A stretch of 43,807 nucleotides of DNA from positions 1 through 43,807 of the IMG/VR virus record IMGVR_UViG_3300025617_000043; one strand, given 5' to 3'. The translations under genes were made by a program, and so were the position numbers. This document shows, piece after piece, positions 21,013 to 27,917 of this stretch (position 1 is the stretch's first letter; each line of letters begins with the position of its first letter). Under the pieces are notes generated by a model. That model had not been told where the DNA came from, searched no databases, and saw nothing but the letters and a program-made list of their open reading frames with translations. This DNA comes from a virus.

Positions 21013-21042
21013 AGAAAACCCCCGGTTGCCCGGGGGTTTTCT
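21013..21042. terminator. Bidirectional Rho-independent terminator between early and late blocks
   Basis: Perfect 13-bp arms AGAAAACCCCCGG/CCGGGGGTTTTCT with a TTGC loop. Each strand ends in a T-run, so it stops transcription from both converging operons (early plus strand ending 20998, lysis minus strand ending 21072). Confidence 0.92.
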
Positions 21043-21071
21043 CTTTAGATTCGGATCACCGGCCTTTCTGT

Positions 21072-21278
21072 CTATGCGGACGAAGGCTTTCTGTCGTACT
21101 GAAGTACGGACGTAAGTAGTGACATCACCCCTGCCAAAGCAGAAACTGAAACAACGTGAATCCAATCCACATCGAGAACGCCAACAGCGCCAGAGCCGAT
21201 AACGGCCAAAGCAGTTTGCGCAACAGTTTTAGCACAGCGCTCTACGGAATAGTTTAGGTAGCTTTTGAGCTTATCCAT
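21072..21278 (-). CDS. Holin, r1t type
   Basis: 68 residues. MDKLKSYLNYSVERCAKTVA leads into two membrane spans (TALAVIGSGAVGVLDVDW; VVSVSALAGVMSLLTSVL). The VERxAKTxAQTxL opening and DVDW turn are typical of the r1t-like holin family, which forms membrane holes to release endolysin. AAGGAG lies 10 bp upstream. Last gene of the lysis cassette. Confidence 0.8.
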   Translation of the reverse strand: MDKLKSYLNYSVERCAKTVAQTALAVIGSGAVGVLDVDWIHVVSVSALAGVMSLLTSVLQYDRKPSSA

Positions 21279-21558
21279 CGGAATCTTTCTCCTTGTTATG
21301 TAGTGACTTGTCTTCCCACACTGCACCAAAAATGTAGCTAGTGAGAATGAGCGTAATCAATGCTACACCACCAGTAACAAGGTCGCTAATGTCTGTCATC
21401 GCGCCAGACAGGGCGGCAATCGAGCTCGCCACAAGCATGAAGGCTCCGATAGCAAACGATGCGAAGATGTATCGTCTGCGGTTTTTCCAAGTTGGTTTGT
21501 TCATAATATATTTAAGTCCCTTTAGGTAAACATCTACTGCACGGCGGATCGCAATCAC
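21271..21558 (-). CDS. Two-span membrane protein, possible second holin
   Basis: GTG at 21558 chosen because GGAGG sits 5 bp upstream; an internal ATG (21504, MNKPTWKNRRR) has a poorer site. After a basic MNKPTWKNRRRYIF segment come two membrane spans (ASFAIGAFMLVASSIAAL; LVTGGVALITLILTSYIFGAVW) and a charged tail. Small proteins of this form are common in aquatic phages near lysis or tail genes. Antiholin or holin role is a guess. Confidence 0.65.
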   Translation of the reverse strand: MIAIRRAVDVYLKGLKYIMNKPTWKNRRRYIFASFAIGAFMLVASSIAALSGAMTDISDLVTGGVALITLILTSYIFGAVWEDKSLHNKEKDSDG

Positions 21559-21567
21559 AGCATCCTC

Positions 21568-21648
21568 CTACTGACACGAGTCGCACTGCATTGCTTCCAT
21601 TGGGTCCATGGGTACGCTATATCCGTCTACAAATTCGTTTTCATCCAT
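21568..21648 (-). CDS. Micro-protein ending in CDSC, 26 aa
   Basis: MDENEFVDGYSVPMDPMEAM then QCDSCQ. The ATG at 21648 has TAAAAT exactly 6 nt upstream (leaderless pattern). An ATG 6 nt earlier (21654) would use GGAGTGG as ribosome site. First gene of the leftward lysis end unit, directly before the two-span protein. Function unknown. Confidence 0.5.
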   Translation of the reverse strand: MDENEFVDGYSVPMDPMEAMQCDSCQ

Positions 21649-21654
21649 TACCAT

Positions 21655-21680
21655 ATTTTACCACTCCACCGTGTTAGACT
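21655..21680. promoter_or_regulatory. Divergent promoters: TAAAAT (minus) and TAGACT (plus)
   Basis: Minus: TAAAAT (21660-21655), 6 nt before the ATG at 21648. Plus: TTAGACT (-10 TAGACT 21675-21680), about 25 bp before the GTG at 21706 with a GGGAGGA ribosome site between. Together they make the plus-strand cargo unit and the lysis end independent of their neighbours. Neither has a clear -35. Confidence 0.4.
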
Positions 21681-21705
21681 TGGGGCACTTAATGGGAGGA
21701 CCCCT

Positions 21706-22440
21706 GTGAAAATTTTGTTCATTGACCTGGAAACAAGCCCGATTACGGCCCATACGTGGGGTCTCTGGCAGCAGAACATTTCGATTAAACAAATAGTTGA
21801 AAGTACAGAAGTCATCTGCTTCGGCGCACGCTGGTACGGACAGAAGAAAGTCATCTTCAAGTCGGTCCACCACCACAGCAAGAAGGAAATGCTGAAGGAG
21901 TTGCACTCCCTCATGGACGAGGCGGATGCAATCGTCGGCTGGAACTCTAAGGGCTTTGACCACAAGCACATCCGTCGGGAGTTCCTCGAGGCTGGCATGT
22001 TGCCACCGTCGCCCGCCAAGGACATCGACTTGATGCTGGAGGTGAAGCGCAACTTCCGCTTCCCGTCGAACAAGCTTGACTACGTTGCGCAGCAGCTTGG
22101 CGTGGGTGCCAAGGTCGAGCACACTGGCTTCCAGTTGTGGCTGGACTGCATGGCCGGTAGCGACAAGGCGTGGCGCATGATGAAGAAGTACCAGATTCAG
22201 GATGTTGACCTGCTGGTCGAGCTCTACGAAAAGCTACTGCCGTGGATCAAGCACCCTAGCGTGCCCATTCACTCCGGCATCGAGGGCGAGGCTTGCACGA
22301 ACTGTGGCGGCGCGAAGCTCCAGCGCCGTGGCTACGAGGTTCTCAACACTGGCAAGTACCAGAAGTTCCAGTGCCTTGGCTGCGGTAAGTGGATGCGCTC
22401 CAAGAGCTCGGTTGCTACTGCGGACATGAGGGCACTGTGA
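21706..22440 (+). CDS. DnaQ-like 3'-5' exonuclease with C-terminal zinc ribbon
   Basis: 244 residues. DEDDy motifs: IDLET (Asp7, Glu9), GWNSKGFD (Asp85) and YQIQDVD (Tyr162, Asp166). Two CxxC pairs (197/200 and 223/226) form a zinc ribbon at the C-terminus. This is an RNase H-fold exonuclease of the polymerase-B exonuclease type, widespread in phages, for DNA processing or repair. GTG start behind GGGAGGA. It sits on the plus strand within the leftward lysis region with its own promoter. Confidence 0.85.
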   Translation: MKILFIDLETSPITAHTWGLWQQNISIKQIVESTEVICFGARWYGQKKVIFKSVHHHSKKEMLKELHSLMDEADAIVGWNSKGFDHKHIRREFLEAGMLPPSPAKDIDLMLEVKRNFRFPSNKLDYVAQQLGVGAKVEHTGFQLWLDCMAGSDKAWRMMKKYQIQDVDLLVELYEKLLPWIKHPSVPIHSGIEGEACTNCGGAKLQRRGYEVLNTGKYQKFQCLGCGKWMRSKSSVATADMRAL

Positions 22441-23192
22441 GCGCTGACACCACAAAGGTGTATTGGGCACCCTTCCCATTTGACGATCAAGATGACCAGT
22501 GGAACATGGGTTATCGACCGCCGCTTCCGGTAGCCGATAATTTCTATTCAAACCTTCAGGAAGAATCCACAATAGTAAGGTGTCCGGCCACTAGAGAGGC
22601 CGTAAAAAATCTATTTTCGCTAAACTCCAACATAAGTGACACGATAAATCTAGACAAAGACGTGATGCTTTCTGTTTATGAAGATAAACAAGAAGGGGAG
22701 TATCACATTCCGCTCGATGGGAAAATATCTCTAGTCAGAACTAGGCCCACCAGCTATAAGGGACTTGTTAATTTTAGCTACAATTTATCCTGGTTATTCT
22801 TGGCCGACGAGCCCCTGACAATGAGAACAACTCCACCCATATTTCCCGTTTCAATGCCGGTTGAAAATTCATTTTTAGCATTTGGAAAATACGACATAGG
22901 CAAATGGTTCAGACCAATGAATCTTGATTATCACGTTCCACTAGACTCAAAAACCTTTTCGGTTAAAGAAAATCAACCACTAATGTTTCTCGAATTCGAA
23001 ACAGACAAGAAGATTGAATTCGTTAGATTTAAAAACACAAGAACAATTGCAAATCTGTCAAGAGAATTTTCCCTTTCTTCCGGGAGGTGGGGCAAAAGAA
23101 TGACCCTGAAGCAACGCTATAAAATGGCTGAAAATTCTAAAATTATAGATTTGGTAATGTCTGAAATTAAAAAGAATGTGGTGCAACCGTGA
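22437..23192 (+). CDS. Hypothetical protein, 251 aa, AT-rich cargo gene
   Basis: GTG start overlapping the previous stop (GTGA). Begins MSADTTKVYWAPFPFDDQDD, then WNMGYRPPLPVADN; a beta-rich body with two repeated VPLD/IPLD segments, and a basic helical C-terminus (KRMTLKQRYKMAEN). Proteins with a YWAPF...WN opening occur in aquatic phages; no function is known to me. From about 22560 the codons become clearly A/T-rich (AAA, AAT, TTT, ATA) unlike both neighbours, which suggests recent transfer. Confidence 0.7.
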   Translation: MSADTTKVYWAPFPFDDQDDQWNMGYRPPLPVADNFYSNLQEESTIVRCPATREAVKNLFSLNSNISDTINLDKDVMLSVYEDKQEGEYHIPLDGKISLVRTRPTSYKGLVNFSYNLSWLFLADEPLTMRTTPPIFPVSMPVENSFLAFGKYDIGKWFRPMNLDYHVPLDSKTFSVKENQPLMFLEFETDKKIEFVRFKNTRTIANLSREFSLSSGRWGKRMTLKQRYKMAENSKIIDLVMSEIKKNVVQP

Positions 23193-23425
23193 GCGCTGAA
23201 ACATACGAGGCGTTGCAGATTGCCATCGAGGACCACCTGGCCGACGAGCTTGACGCTGAGATGATGATTGTCAAGGACTGGGTCCTAGTAGGCGCTGTGA
23301 GCGACATAGACTCCGTAAGCCACCGCGAGGAGATAGTTCTTCACCGCTCAGAGAACACGTCTCTATACGCCGTCAGCGGCCTCCTGGACTGGGGTAAGGC
23401 TACTATGTTCCCGGAAGAAATTTAG
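23189..23425 (+). CDS. Hypothetical protein, 78 aa
   Basis: GTG start overlapping the previous stop; its first 11 bases (GTGAGCGCTGA) repeat the start of the gene before. MSAETYEALQIAIEDHLADE, then KDWVLVGAVSDID and SLYAVSGLLDWG. It returns to GC-rich codons. Possibly related to the 79-residue product at 10486. Converges with the leftward membrane gene by 4 bp. Confidence 0.65.
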   Translation: MSAETYEALQIAIEDHLADELDAEMMIVKDWVLVGAVSDIDSVSHREEIVLHRSENTSLYAVSGLLDWGKATMFPEEI

Positions 23426-23847
23426 CTGGTGTACTTTTCGTTCAGCCCGTCAACGCCAACCTTGCCAAGCTTCTCGATGGCGGCACCGACCGGGGTGTAA
23501 CTCACCAGTAGGCACAGTAAGCCAGCTCCGAGTGCGGTCACGGCAGCCTCGGTCGTGAACCCGCCGAAGTGAGTCGGGTGCGTAATCAAATCACCAATAA
23601 ACGTGCCAGCCACAGCAAGAGTGGCAACGCCCCAACGCGATGTTTGGAAGCCGCGCAATGATCCGAAGGTCATTAGCACCCCAATTAGGCCAGCGTATGC
23701 GCCAGTCTGTGACGCAACAAGCCAGTGGTGCAAAGTTATTGAGCTGAGGTCGCCTTGTGTCATGGCAGTCAGGCAGGCGGCTGTAGCTTGCGCCAAGTGA
23801 CGCGAGAAAACAGCGGCCCTAAACTTGAGCGCTTGAAACCTTCCCAT
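23422..23847 (-). CDS. Multi-pass membrane protein, holin-like
   Basis: 141 residues. HLAQATAACLTAMTQGDLSS, then HHWLVASQTGAYAGLIGVLMTF and two more hydrophobic spans (VATLAVAGTFIGDLI; VTALGAGLLCLLVSYTPVG). The position directly after the endolysin and the XhlA-like protein fits a holin or a holin partner. Weak ribosome site, so it is probably coupled to the upstream gene. Confidence 0.6.
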   Translation of the reverse strand: MGRFQALKFRAAVFSRHLAQATAACLTAMTQGDLSSITLHHWLVASQTGAYAGLIGVLMTFGSLRGFQTSRWGVATLAVAGTFIGDLITHPTHFGGFTTEAAVTALGAGLLCLLVSYTPVGAAIEKLGKVGVDGLNEKYTS

Positions 23848-23850
23848 GGG

Positions 23851-24111
23851 TTAGGGCATCATCGACAGGACTGTGGGTACGACTGCGGCCACCAGTCCTA
23901 GGGCTCCAAACATTTTCCACATGTTCATTTCAATCTTGCGGATTCTGTGCTCGTGATCAGAGAGCTGGTTGGCAACATCTTGCTCCAGCTCGTCTAGTTT
24001 GTCGGAGATGCTGGGCATCTGAGCCGTAAGCTTCTCAAGCATTGACTGAATTTTTTGCACCTGAATATACAATTCTTTCATTGTGATGCGAGTCGAAGAT
24101 TCTTCTGCCAT
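23851..24111 (-). CDS. Coiled coil plus C-terminal membrane span, XhlA-like
   Basis: 86 residues. MKELYIQVQKIQSMLEKLTA to HEHRIRKIEMNMW is a coiled coil, followed by one span (MFGALGLVAAVVPTVLSMM). This is the layout of XhlA/hemolysin-type lysis accessory proteins that help a holin. The start overlaps the endolysin stop (TAATG). Confidence 0.65.
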   Translation of the reverse strand: MAEESSTRITMKELYIQVQKIQSMLEKLTAQMPSISDKLDELEQDVANQLSDHEHRIRKIEMNMWKMFGALGLVAAVVPTVLSMMP

Positions 24112-24662
24112 TACTTCAGCGCTTTCCTAATCGCAAAGAACTGTGCGAGACTTGCGCTCATCGGCCGTCTTACCGGCTTGGGCTTTACCGGCTCTGGCTT
24201 GGGCTTTACCGGCTCTGGCTTGGGCTCCGGCTTTTCTTCGGTTTCTACAGGTAGCTTGTCCACTAGGAACAATTCGGGATCGAGCACGTCGCCCCAACGG
24301 CCCCCGCGATTTCGGACTTCGAAGTGGAGGTGGTCGCCCGTGCTAGCACCGGTTGATCCGGCGGTGTAAATAAAGTCACCGGTTGATACCTTCTGGCCCT
24401 TCTTGAGGGCTGTGCGGTGAGCGCCGTGGTAATACACGGTGACAATTTCCCCATGGTCAATAAGCACGGTATGTCCCCCGCCCTTCGGTGACCAACCAAT
24501 CTTCTTGACAACGCCATCGGCAGCGACGGTCACCGGAAAGCTACCCGCTACATCCACCCCGTTGTGAAATTTCTTTTTTCCAGAAATCGGGTGGATGCGG
24601 TAGCCAAATGGGCTGTTCTTGTTGATCGAGTAGCCCTCGGGCCACGGGTTCTGAAGCTTCAT
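24111..24662 (-). CDS. Endolysin, M23 metallopeptidase
   Basis: 183 residues. The M23 zinc site is complete: HNGVD (His33, Asp37), YYHG (His79) and HLH (111-113). It cuts peptide cross-bridges of the cell wall. The C-terminus carries the PKPEPVKPKPEPVKPKP repeat, then RRPMSASLAQFFAIRKALK, which may bind the wall. No signal peptide, so release needs the holins. TAAAAT lies 6 nt before the ATG, so it is probably leaderless with its own promoter. Confidence 0.88.
   Translation of the reverse strand: MKLQNPWPEGYSINKNSPFGYRIHPISGKKKFHNGVDVAGSFPVTVAADGVVKKIGWSPKGGGHTVLIDHGEIVTVYYHGAHRTALKKGQKVSTGDFIYTAGSTGASTGDHLHFEVRNRGGRWGDVLDPELFLVDKLPVETEEKPEPKPEPVKPKPEPVKPKPVRRPMSASLAQFFAIRKALK
24178..24219. 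repeat. 21-bp tandem repeat in endolysin tail
   Basis: The unit CTTGGGCTTTACCGGCTCTGG occurs twice in full and partly a third time. It encodes the (PKPEPVK)n linker of the endolysin, so copy number could change linker length by slippage. Confidence 0.75.
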
Positions 24663-24668
24663 GTAACT

Positions 24669-24674
24669 ATTTTA
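24669..24674 (-). promoter_or_regulatory. Leaderless -10 box for endolysin (TAAAAT-N6-ATG)
   Basis: On the minus strand TAAAAT, six bases, then the ATG at 24662, with no Shine-Dalgarno. It lies just after the stop of the small gene 24679-24783. Confidence 0.55.
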
Positions 24675-24678
24675 GCAG

Positions 24679-24783
24679 TTAGCCCAAGTTGACCATGGCG
24701 TCAACCGCCTCGGCCACAAGGTTAGGCTCAGCAGCAGCGCCGCCTCCCCCGCCACCACCCGGCGCAGGCCAGATGGTAGCCAT
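24679..24783 (-). CDS. Gly-rich micro-protein, 34 aa
   Basis: MATIWPAPGGGGGGGAAAEP then a short helix (NLVAEAVDAMVNLG). The start overlaps the upstream stop (TAATG). Small Gly-rich proteins of this kind occur among phage tail genes; it may be a structural peptide or linker. Function unknown. Confidence 0.5.
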   Translation of the reverse strand: MATIWPAPGGGGGGGAAAEPNLVAEAVDAMVNLG

Positions 24784-25064
24784 TAGATGTCCTCTAGCAG
24801 GGCACGCAGCAAGGCGGCGTTGGACTCGTTCGTGTCGCTGATTGCGTACAGGCGGTCGTTGGGGTTGAGTTCGACAGAGAAACCTGCACCCGGGTCGAGC
24901 TTGAAGCCGTAGTCGGAGGTGGTCACAGTGGAGCCACCGATGTAGACAATGGCGGTTTCGTCAACATTCTGGATCGTTACATCGAGACCAGAGTGGCGTG
25001 CGCCAGGAGTTAGCTCGGTTGCGGTGGTGTTGCTCAGCGTGAGAAGGTCGTGGTAGATAGCCAT
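24783..25064 (-). CDS. Small beta-sandwich structural protein, 93 aa
   Basis: MAIYHDLLTLSNTTATELTP, HSGLDVTIQNVDETAIVYIGG, DYGFKLDPGAGFSVEL. Proteins with this MAIYHDxLTLS...VYIGG pattern are frequent in actinophage and aquatic phage tail regions and look like beta-sandwich surface proteins. TAGAAT lies 6 nt before the ATG (leaderless). Confidence 0.7.
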   Translation of the reverse strand: MAIYHDLLTLSNTTATELTPGARHSGLDVTIQNVDETAIVYIGGSTVTTSDYGFKLDPGAGFSVELNPNDRLYAISDTNESNAALLRALLEDI

Positions 25065-25070
25065 ATATCT

Positions 25071-25095
25071 ATTCTACCGCAAGATGTGATAAGAT
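25071..25095. promoter_or_regulatory. Divergent promoters: TAGAAT (minus) and TAAGAT (plus)
   Basis: Minus: TAGAAT (25076-25071), 6 nt before ATG 25064. Plus: TGATAAGAT (-10 25090-25095), about 32 bp before GTG 25128 with GCAGGAGG between. The two -10 boxes are 13 bp apart. This isolates the oxygenase gene as an independently expressed cargo unit. Confidence 0.45.
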
Positions 25096-25127
25096 TTTTT
25101 GCATCAGAGCACAAAGCAGGAGGAAAA

Positions 25128-25622
25128 GTGACCTACAAAGTAATAGATAACTTTTTGGACCAAGAAAGCTTCCGGGCAATCAAGGCCGCAATGGAAAGCG
25201 CGGACTTCGCCTGGTTCTACAACGACAGCGTGCTGTTCGAAAAATCAGACGAAGAACTTTATGACTATCAGTTCACGCACACCCTCTATAACGACTCGCT
25301 ACCCACTAGCGATTACTTTTTTACGTTTCAACCACTATGGGACAAGATAAAGCCAATCTCTTTGATTAGAGTTAAGGCCAACCTGAATCCAATCACGCCC
25401 ACCCACTACTACGGCGGCTGGCATCGAGACTATAAGTTGCAGTGCAACACAGCTGTTTACTACATGAACACTAATAATGGTTGGACGGAATTCAAGGAAA
25501 CCGGCGAGAAGGTTGAATCAGTGGAAAACAGGCTTCTTGTTTTTGATTCGGAAATGGAGCACAGTGGCGTAACCACAACCGATACAAGCGCCAGGTTTCT
25601 CCTGAACATTAACTACTTGTAA
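25128..25622 (+). CDS. 2OG-Fe(II) oxygenase
   Basis: 164 residues from GTG behind GCAGGAGG; the longer frame to 25050 overlaps the divergent gene and is unlikely. Metal ligands GGWHRD (His99, Asp101) and MEHSG (His145), and Arg156 in ARFLLNINY for 2-oxoglutarate, are all present. The family hydroxylates proteins, nucleic acids or small molecules; the phage substrate is unknown. It stands alone on the plus strand among tail genes. Confidence 0.87.
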   Translation: MTYKVIDNFLDQESFRAIKAAMESADFAWFYNDSVLFEKSDEELYDYQFTHTLYNDSLPTSDYFFTFQPLWDKIKPISLIRVKANLNPITPTHYYGGWHRDYKLQCNTAVYYMNTNNGWTEFKETGEKVESVENRLLVFDSEMEHSGVTTTDTSARFLLNINYL

Positions 25623-25625
25623 CGA

Positions 25626-25946
25626 TTATACTTCTTCTAGAATCCAGGTTCGAGTAGCCTCGTCCCATTCGTAGCCGAGCCCATCTGAGGGGTAGTCTAC
25701 TGGAGCGGACCAGGAACAGCTCTCTTCATCCAAAATCCAAGAGGGGTAGGGTGAGGGCGGCGTGAAGAAAGTTGTGTCAGCGTCATAGGTGCCATCGATT
25801 ACGGCAACTCTTTTCGGGTCTTCGCCCTTCAGGTCGGTGACAACCCATTCGCCAGGGTACCTCTCTGGGTTCGCCAGCAGGTAAGCTTCTTCAACAACTC
25901 TAATTTCAGAAACTACGCCGTTGTCAATTTTTGCAAAGTAGGCCAT
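25626..25946 (-). CDS. Tail-fibre-associated protein, 106 aa
   Basis: MAYFAKIDNGVVSEIRVVEE at the start, and a C-terminal PSPYPSWILDEES...WSAPVDYP...YEWDEATRTW. This pattern is widespread in aquatic phages next to fibre genes, where it is thought to be structural or to help fibre assembly. GGAG upstream. Follows the Gly-rich adhesin gene. Confidence 0.7.
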   Translation of the reverse strand: MAYFAKIDNGVVSEIRVVEEAYLLANPERYPGEWVVTDLKGEDPKRVAVIDGTYDADTTFFTPPSPYPSWILDEESCSWSAPVDYPSDGLGYEWDEATRTWILEEV

Positions 25947-25948
25947 TC

Positions 25949-26764
25949 CTATAGCTCCTTGTATCTAATTATGACAACGCCGTCTCCGCCATTGTGCCCG
26001 GCGTCGTTAGTGTTACCTCGGGAGCCACCGCCACCGCCACCTAAGCCGTCAGTGCCATCCGCTCCGGTGCCGCCACCACCAGCGCCACCAGTGTAGTAAC
26101 CCGAGCTGTTGCCAGCGCCACCCCCGCCGGCATAGGTTACCCCATCCAGCCAGGCCAAACCAGCGCCTCCACCGGCGCTACCGCTGCCGTTACGGCCACC
26201 GCCGCCACCACCGCGACCGCCAAGCACACCGCTGCCTCCAGAGTTACCTTGACCAGATATTCCCGATCCAGCGCCAGTGCCAAAGCCACCGCCACCACCA
26301 CCGGAACCACCGGAGCCACCGTTGTATCTACCAGAGTGACCGCCACCCGTTGCGCTTGCGCTAAAGTCGTTGGTACCAGCCCCGATTGCAGAGCTACTTC
26401 CACCCGATTGCCCGTTGTTAGTGCTGTTGGTGCTTCTAGCGCCACCGTTACCAACCGAAATCGCAAGCGAGCCCGTTGTTAGAGAGGTGTTTCCTGTGAG
26501 CATACCACCTGCACCGCCACCGCCACCGGAACGTGGCGAGCTGGATGAAGTGGCACCAGTTCCGCCACCGCCAGCAACAATCAGGTAGTCCACATCGAGT
26601 TTTCCCCTGCCCTCAATGGTAAAGTCGCCATCAGAAAGGAACTTGTGGTAAACGTAACCACCGCTGGTCGTCACCGTCCCGCCACTAGCGGACGGAACCG
26701 ATCGCATCTGATTGTATTTCTCGGAGTTCCTAATAGAACTGTTGCTCATTGAGGTGATAGCCAT
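25949..26764 (-). CDS. Glycine-rich tail adhesin
   Basis: 271 residues. The N-terminal part holds a beta segment (GGYVYHKFLSDGDFTIEG) and LDVDYLIVAGGGG. The remainder is mostly Gly/Ser/Ala with many GGGGG runs, ending GGDGVVIIRYKEL. This is the glycine-rich domain type seen at phage tail tips, likened to polyglycine-II adhesins such as T-even gp38. It is likely to contact the host surface. Its DNA is strongly repeat-like, so it could recombine. Confidence 0.8.
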   Translation of the reverse strand: MAITSMSNSSIRNSEKYNQMRSVPSASGGTVTTSGGYVYHKFLSDGDFTIEGRGKLDVDYLIVAGGGGTGATSSSSPRSGGGGGAGGMLTGNTSLTTGSLAISVGNGGARSTNSTNNGQSGGSSSAIGAGTNDFSASATGGGHSGRYNGGSGGSGGGGGGFGTGAGSGISGQGNSGGSGVLGGRGGGGGGRNGSGSAGGGAGLAWLDGVTYAGGGGAGNSSGYYTGGAGGGGTGADGTDGLGGGGGGSRGNTNDAGHNGGDGVVIIRYKEL

Positions 26765-26781
26765 TTGTTACTATCCTTTTA

Positions 26782-27114
26782 CTAAGCGGTAATTTCAGTG
26801 CCAAAGATGTTAATGCTCATGTCTGCGCTTGAGCAGTAAGCAGTAACAACGTCAGCGGCGTCAAGGGTAACCCCGAGAGTAAGCGTGGTGCTGTCATTTG
26901 CCGCCACGGGAACATCGTAGGCAATGAAGTGAAGCGTTGCCTCGGCAGCGCCGTTCGGGCGAATTGACAGGCGGAACGTTCCAGCAGTGGCCGCGCGGTT
27001 GGCAATAATAATCGTCGAGATAACAGCTTCGGTCGAAGCGGGTACGGTGTAGACGTCGGTAGCAGTCGTTGCCGCTGGCGCTGACTGACCCAGTACTTTA
27101 TAAGCGTTAGCCAT
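26782..27114 (-). CDS. Small beta-sandwich tail protein, 110 aa
   Basis: MANAYKVLGQSAPAATTATD, YTVPASTEAVISTIIIANRA, STTLTLGVTLDAADVVTAYC: an alternating strand pattern typical of small phage tail or capsid decoration proteins. It lies in the receptor-binding cluster. GGGAG upstream. Exact role unknown. Confidence 0.7.
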   Translation of the reverse strand: MANAYKVLGQSAPAATTATDVYTVPASTEAVISTIIIANRAATAGTFRLSIRPNGAAEATLHFIAYDVPVAANDSTTLTLGVTLDAADVVTAYCSSADMSINIFGTEITA

Positions 27115-27117
27115 TGG

Positions 27118-27291
27118 CTATGCTCCCATCATCATAAAATTTTGTTCGAAACCAACCGAGGTGGCGGTTGGTCGAGCGTCAAGGGCGTCCTGCACAGACT
27201 CAGCCAAGTCCTGAAACACCGTGTTTAGTGGCGCTACGGGATCGCTAGCGTCGGGATAAACAATGTTATCCGGGCTAGTGGTCGAAGCCAT
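27118..27291 (-). CDS. Hypothetical small structural protein, 57 aa
   Basis: MASTTSPDNIVYPDASDPVA PL then a helix (NTVFQDLAESVQDALDAR). Phage tail-fibre genes often start with this kind of Pro/Asp-rich head and helix, so it may be a short fibre-base protein or a detached N-terminus. AAGGAG sits 5 bp from the ATG. Confidence 0.6.
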   Translation of the reverse strand: MASTTSPDNIVYPDASDPVAPLNTVFQDLAESVQDALDARPTATSVGFEQNFMMMGA

Positions 27292-27332
27292 ACTTACTCC
27301 TTCTTGTTGCTAGTAATAAGTATACCAAACCG

Positions 27333-27917
27333 TTATGAAACTGCGTGCGCCAAAAGCTTGAAACGCTCCACTTCCACGTCATCGGTGGTGTCAATGCTTG
27401 CTGCCCACATGGAAACCTCGTCACCGGGCTCGACTCGCTCGATCCACTGGGTCATAGCCTTACCCACCTGACCCGTGCTGCCACCAAAAGAGCGACATTC
27501 GGTAGCGTCAATGGGTACACCATTCAACGCGAGCTTCAGGCCGATGGCGTTGTTGTTGCCAGCCTTACCGTCGTAGGTAGCCACGAACACGATTGTGCGA
27601 GCTTGGTCCGTGTTATTTACCACACCGGTAACGTTGCTTGTCCCGGCCGTCATGTTGAATGTGGCGTCAGGGTCAAGAGTTCCCGCAAGGTTGATGGGGT
27701 AGTAAACACCCGCCGTGGTTACGGGCACCGTGCCACCGGCCTGATTCCACAAGACCGCACGCATCGGTTGGCGCTGGGCAATGTTGAGCTGCCGAATAGA
27801 GTTGTAAGTGTCGATGTCGAACTTCTCATTCTTGTTGAGAATGTTACGAATGCTATCGGTCACCCACCTGGCCCACGGCTGAGACTGCGGGGAGATGTAA
27901 GACTTGGGGATGCTCAT
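27333..27917 (-). CDS. Minor tail protein, receptor-binding-like, 194 aa
   Basis: N-terminal SIPKSYISPQSQPWARWVTD and a helical segment (IRNILNKNEKFDIDTYNSIRQ), then a beta-sandwich domain. The SPQSxPWARWVxD opening with a helix and C-terminal jelly-roll-like part fits a trimeric tail-tip protein. It overlaps the end of the tail-hub gene by 4 bp. Confidence 0.65.
   Translation of the reverse strand: MSIPKSYISPQSQPWARWVTDSIRNILNKNEKFDIDTYNSIRQLNIAQRQPMRAVLWNQAGGTVPVTTAGVYYPINLAGTLDPDATFNMTAGTSNVTGVVNNTDQARTIVFVATYDGKAGNNNAIGLKLALNGVPIDATECRSFGGSTGQVGKAMTQWIERVEPGDEVSMWAASIDTTDDVEVERFKLLAHAVS

Noticed and set aside
25050-25127. Upstream extension of the 2OG oxygenase
   Set aside because: It would overlap the divergent tail gene and its promoters; GTG at 25128 has a GCAGGAGG ribosome site and the family N-terminus.
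26137-26466. Val/Ala-rich frame inside the Gly-rich adhesin
   Set aside because: It is the alternative frame of the Gly repeat DNA (GGT/GGC read as GTG/GCG).
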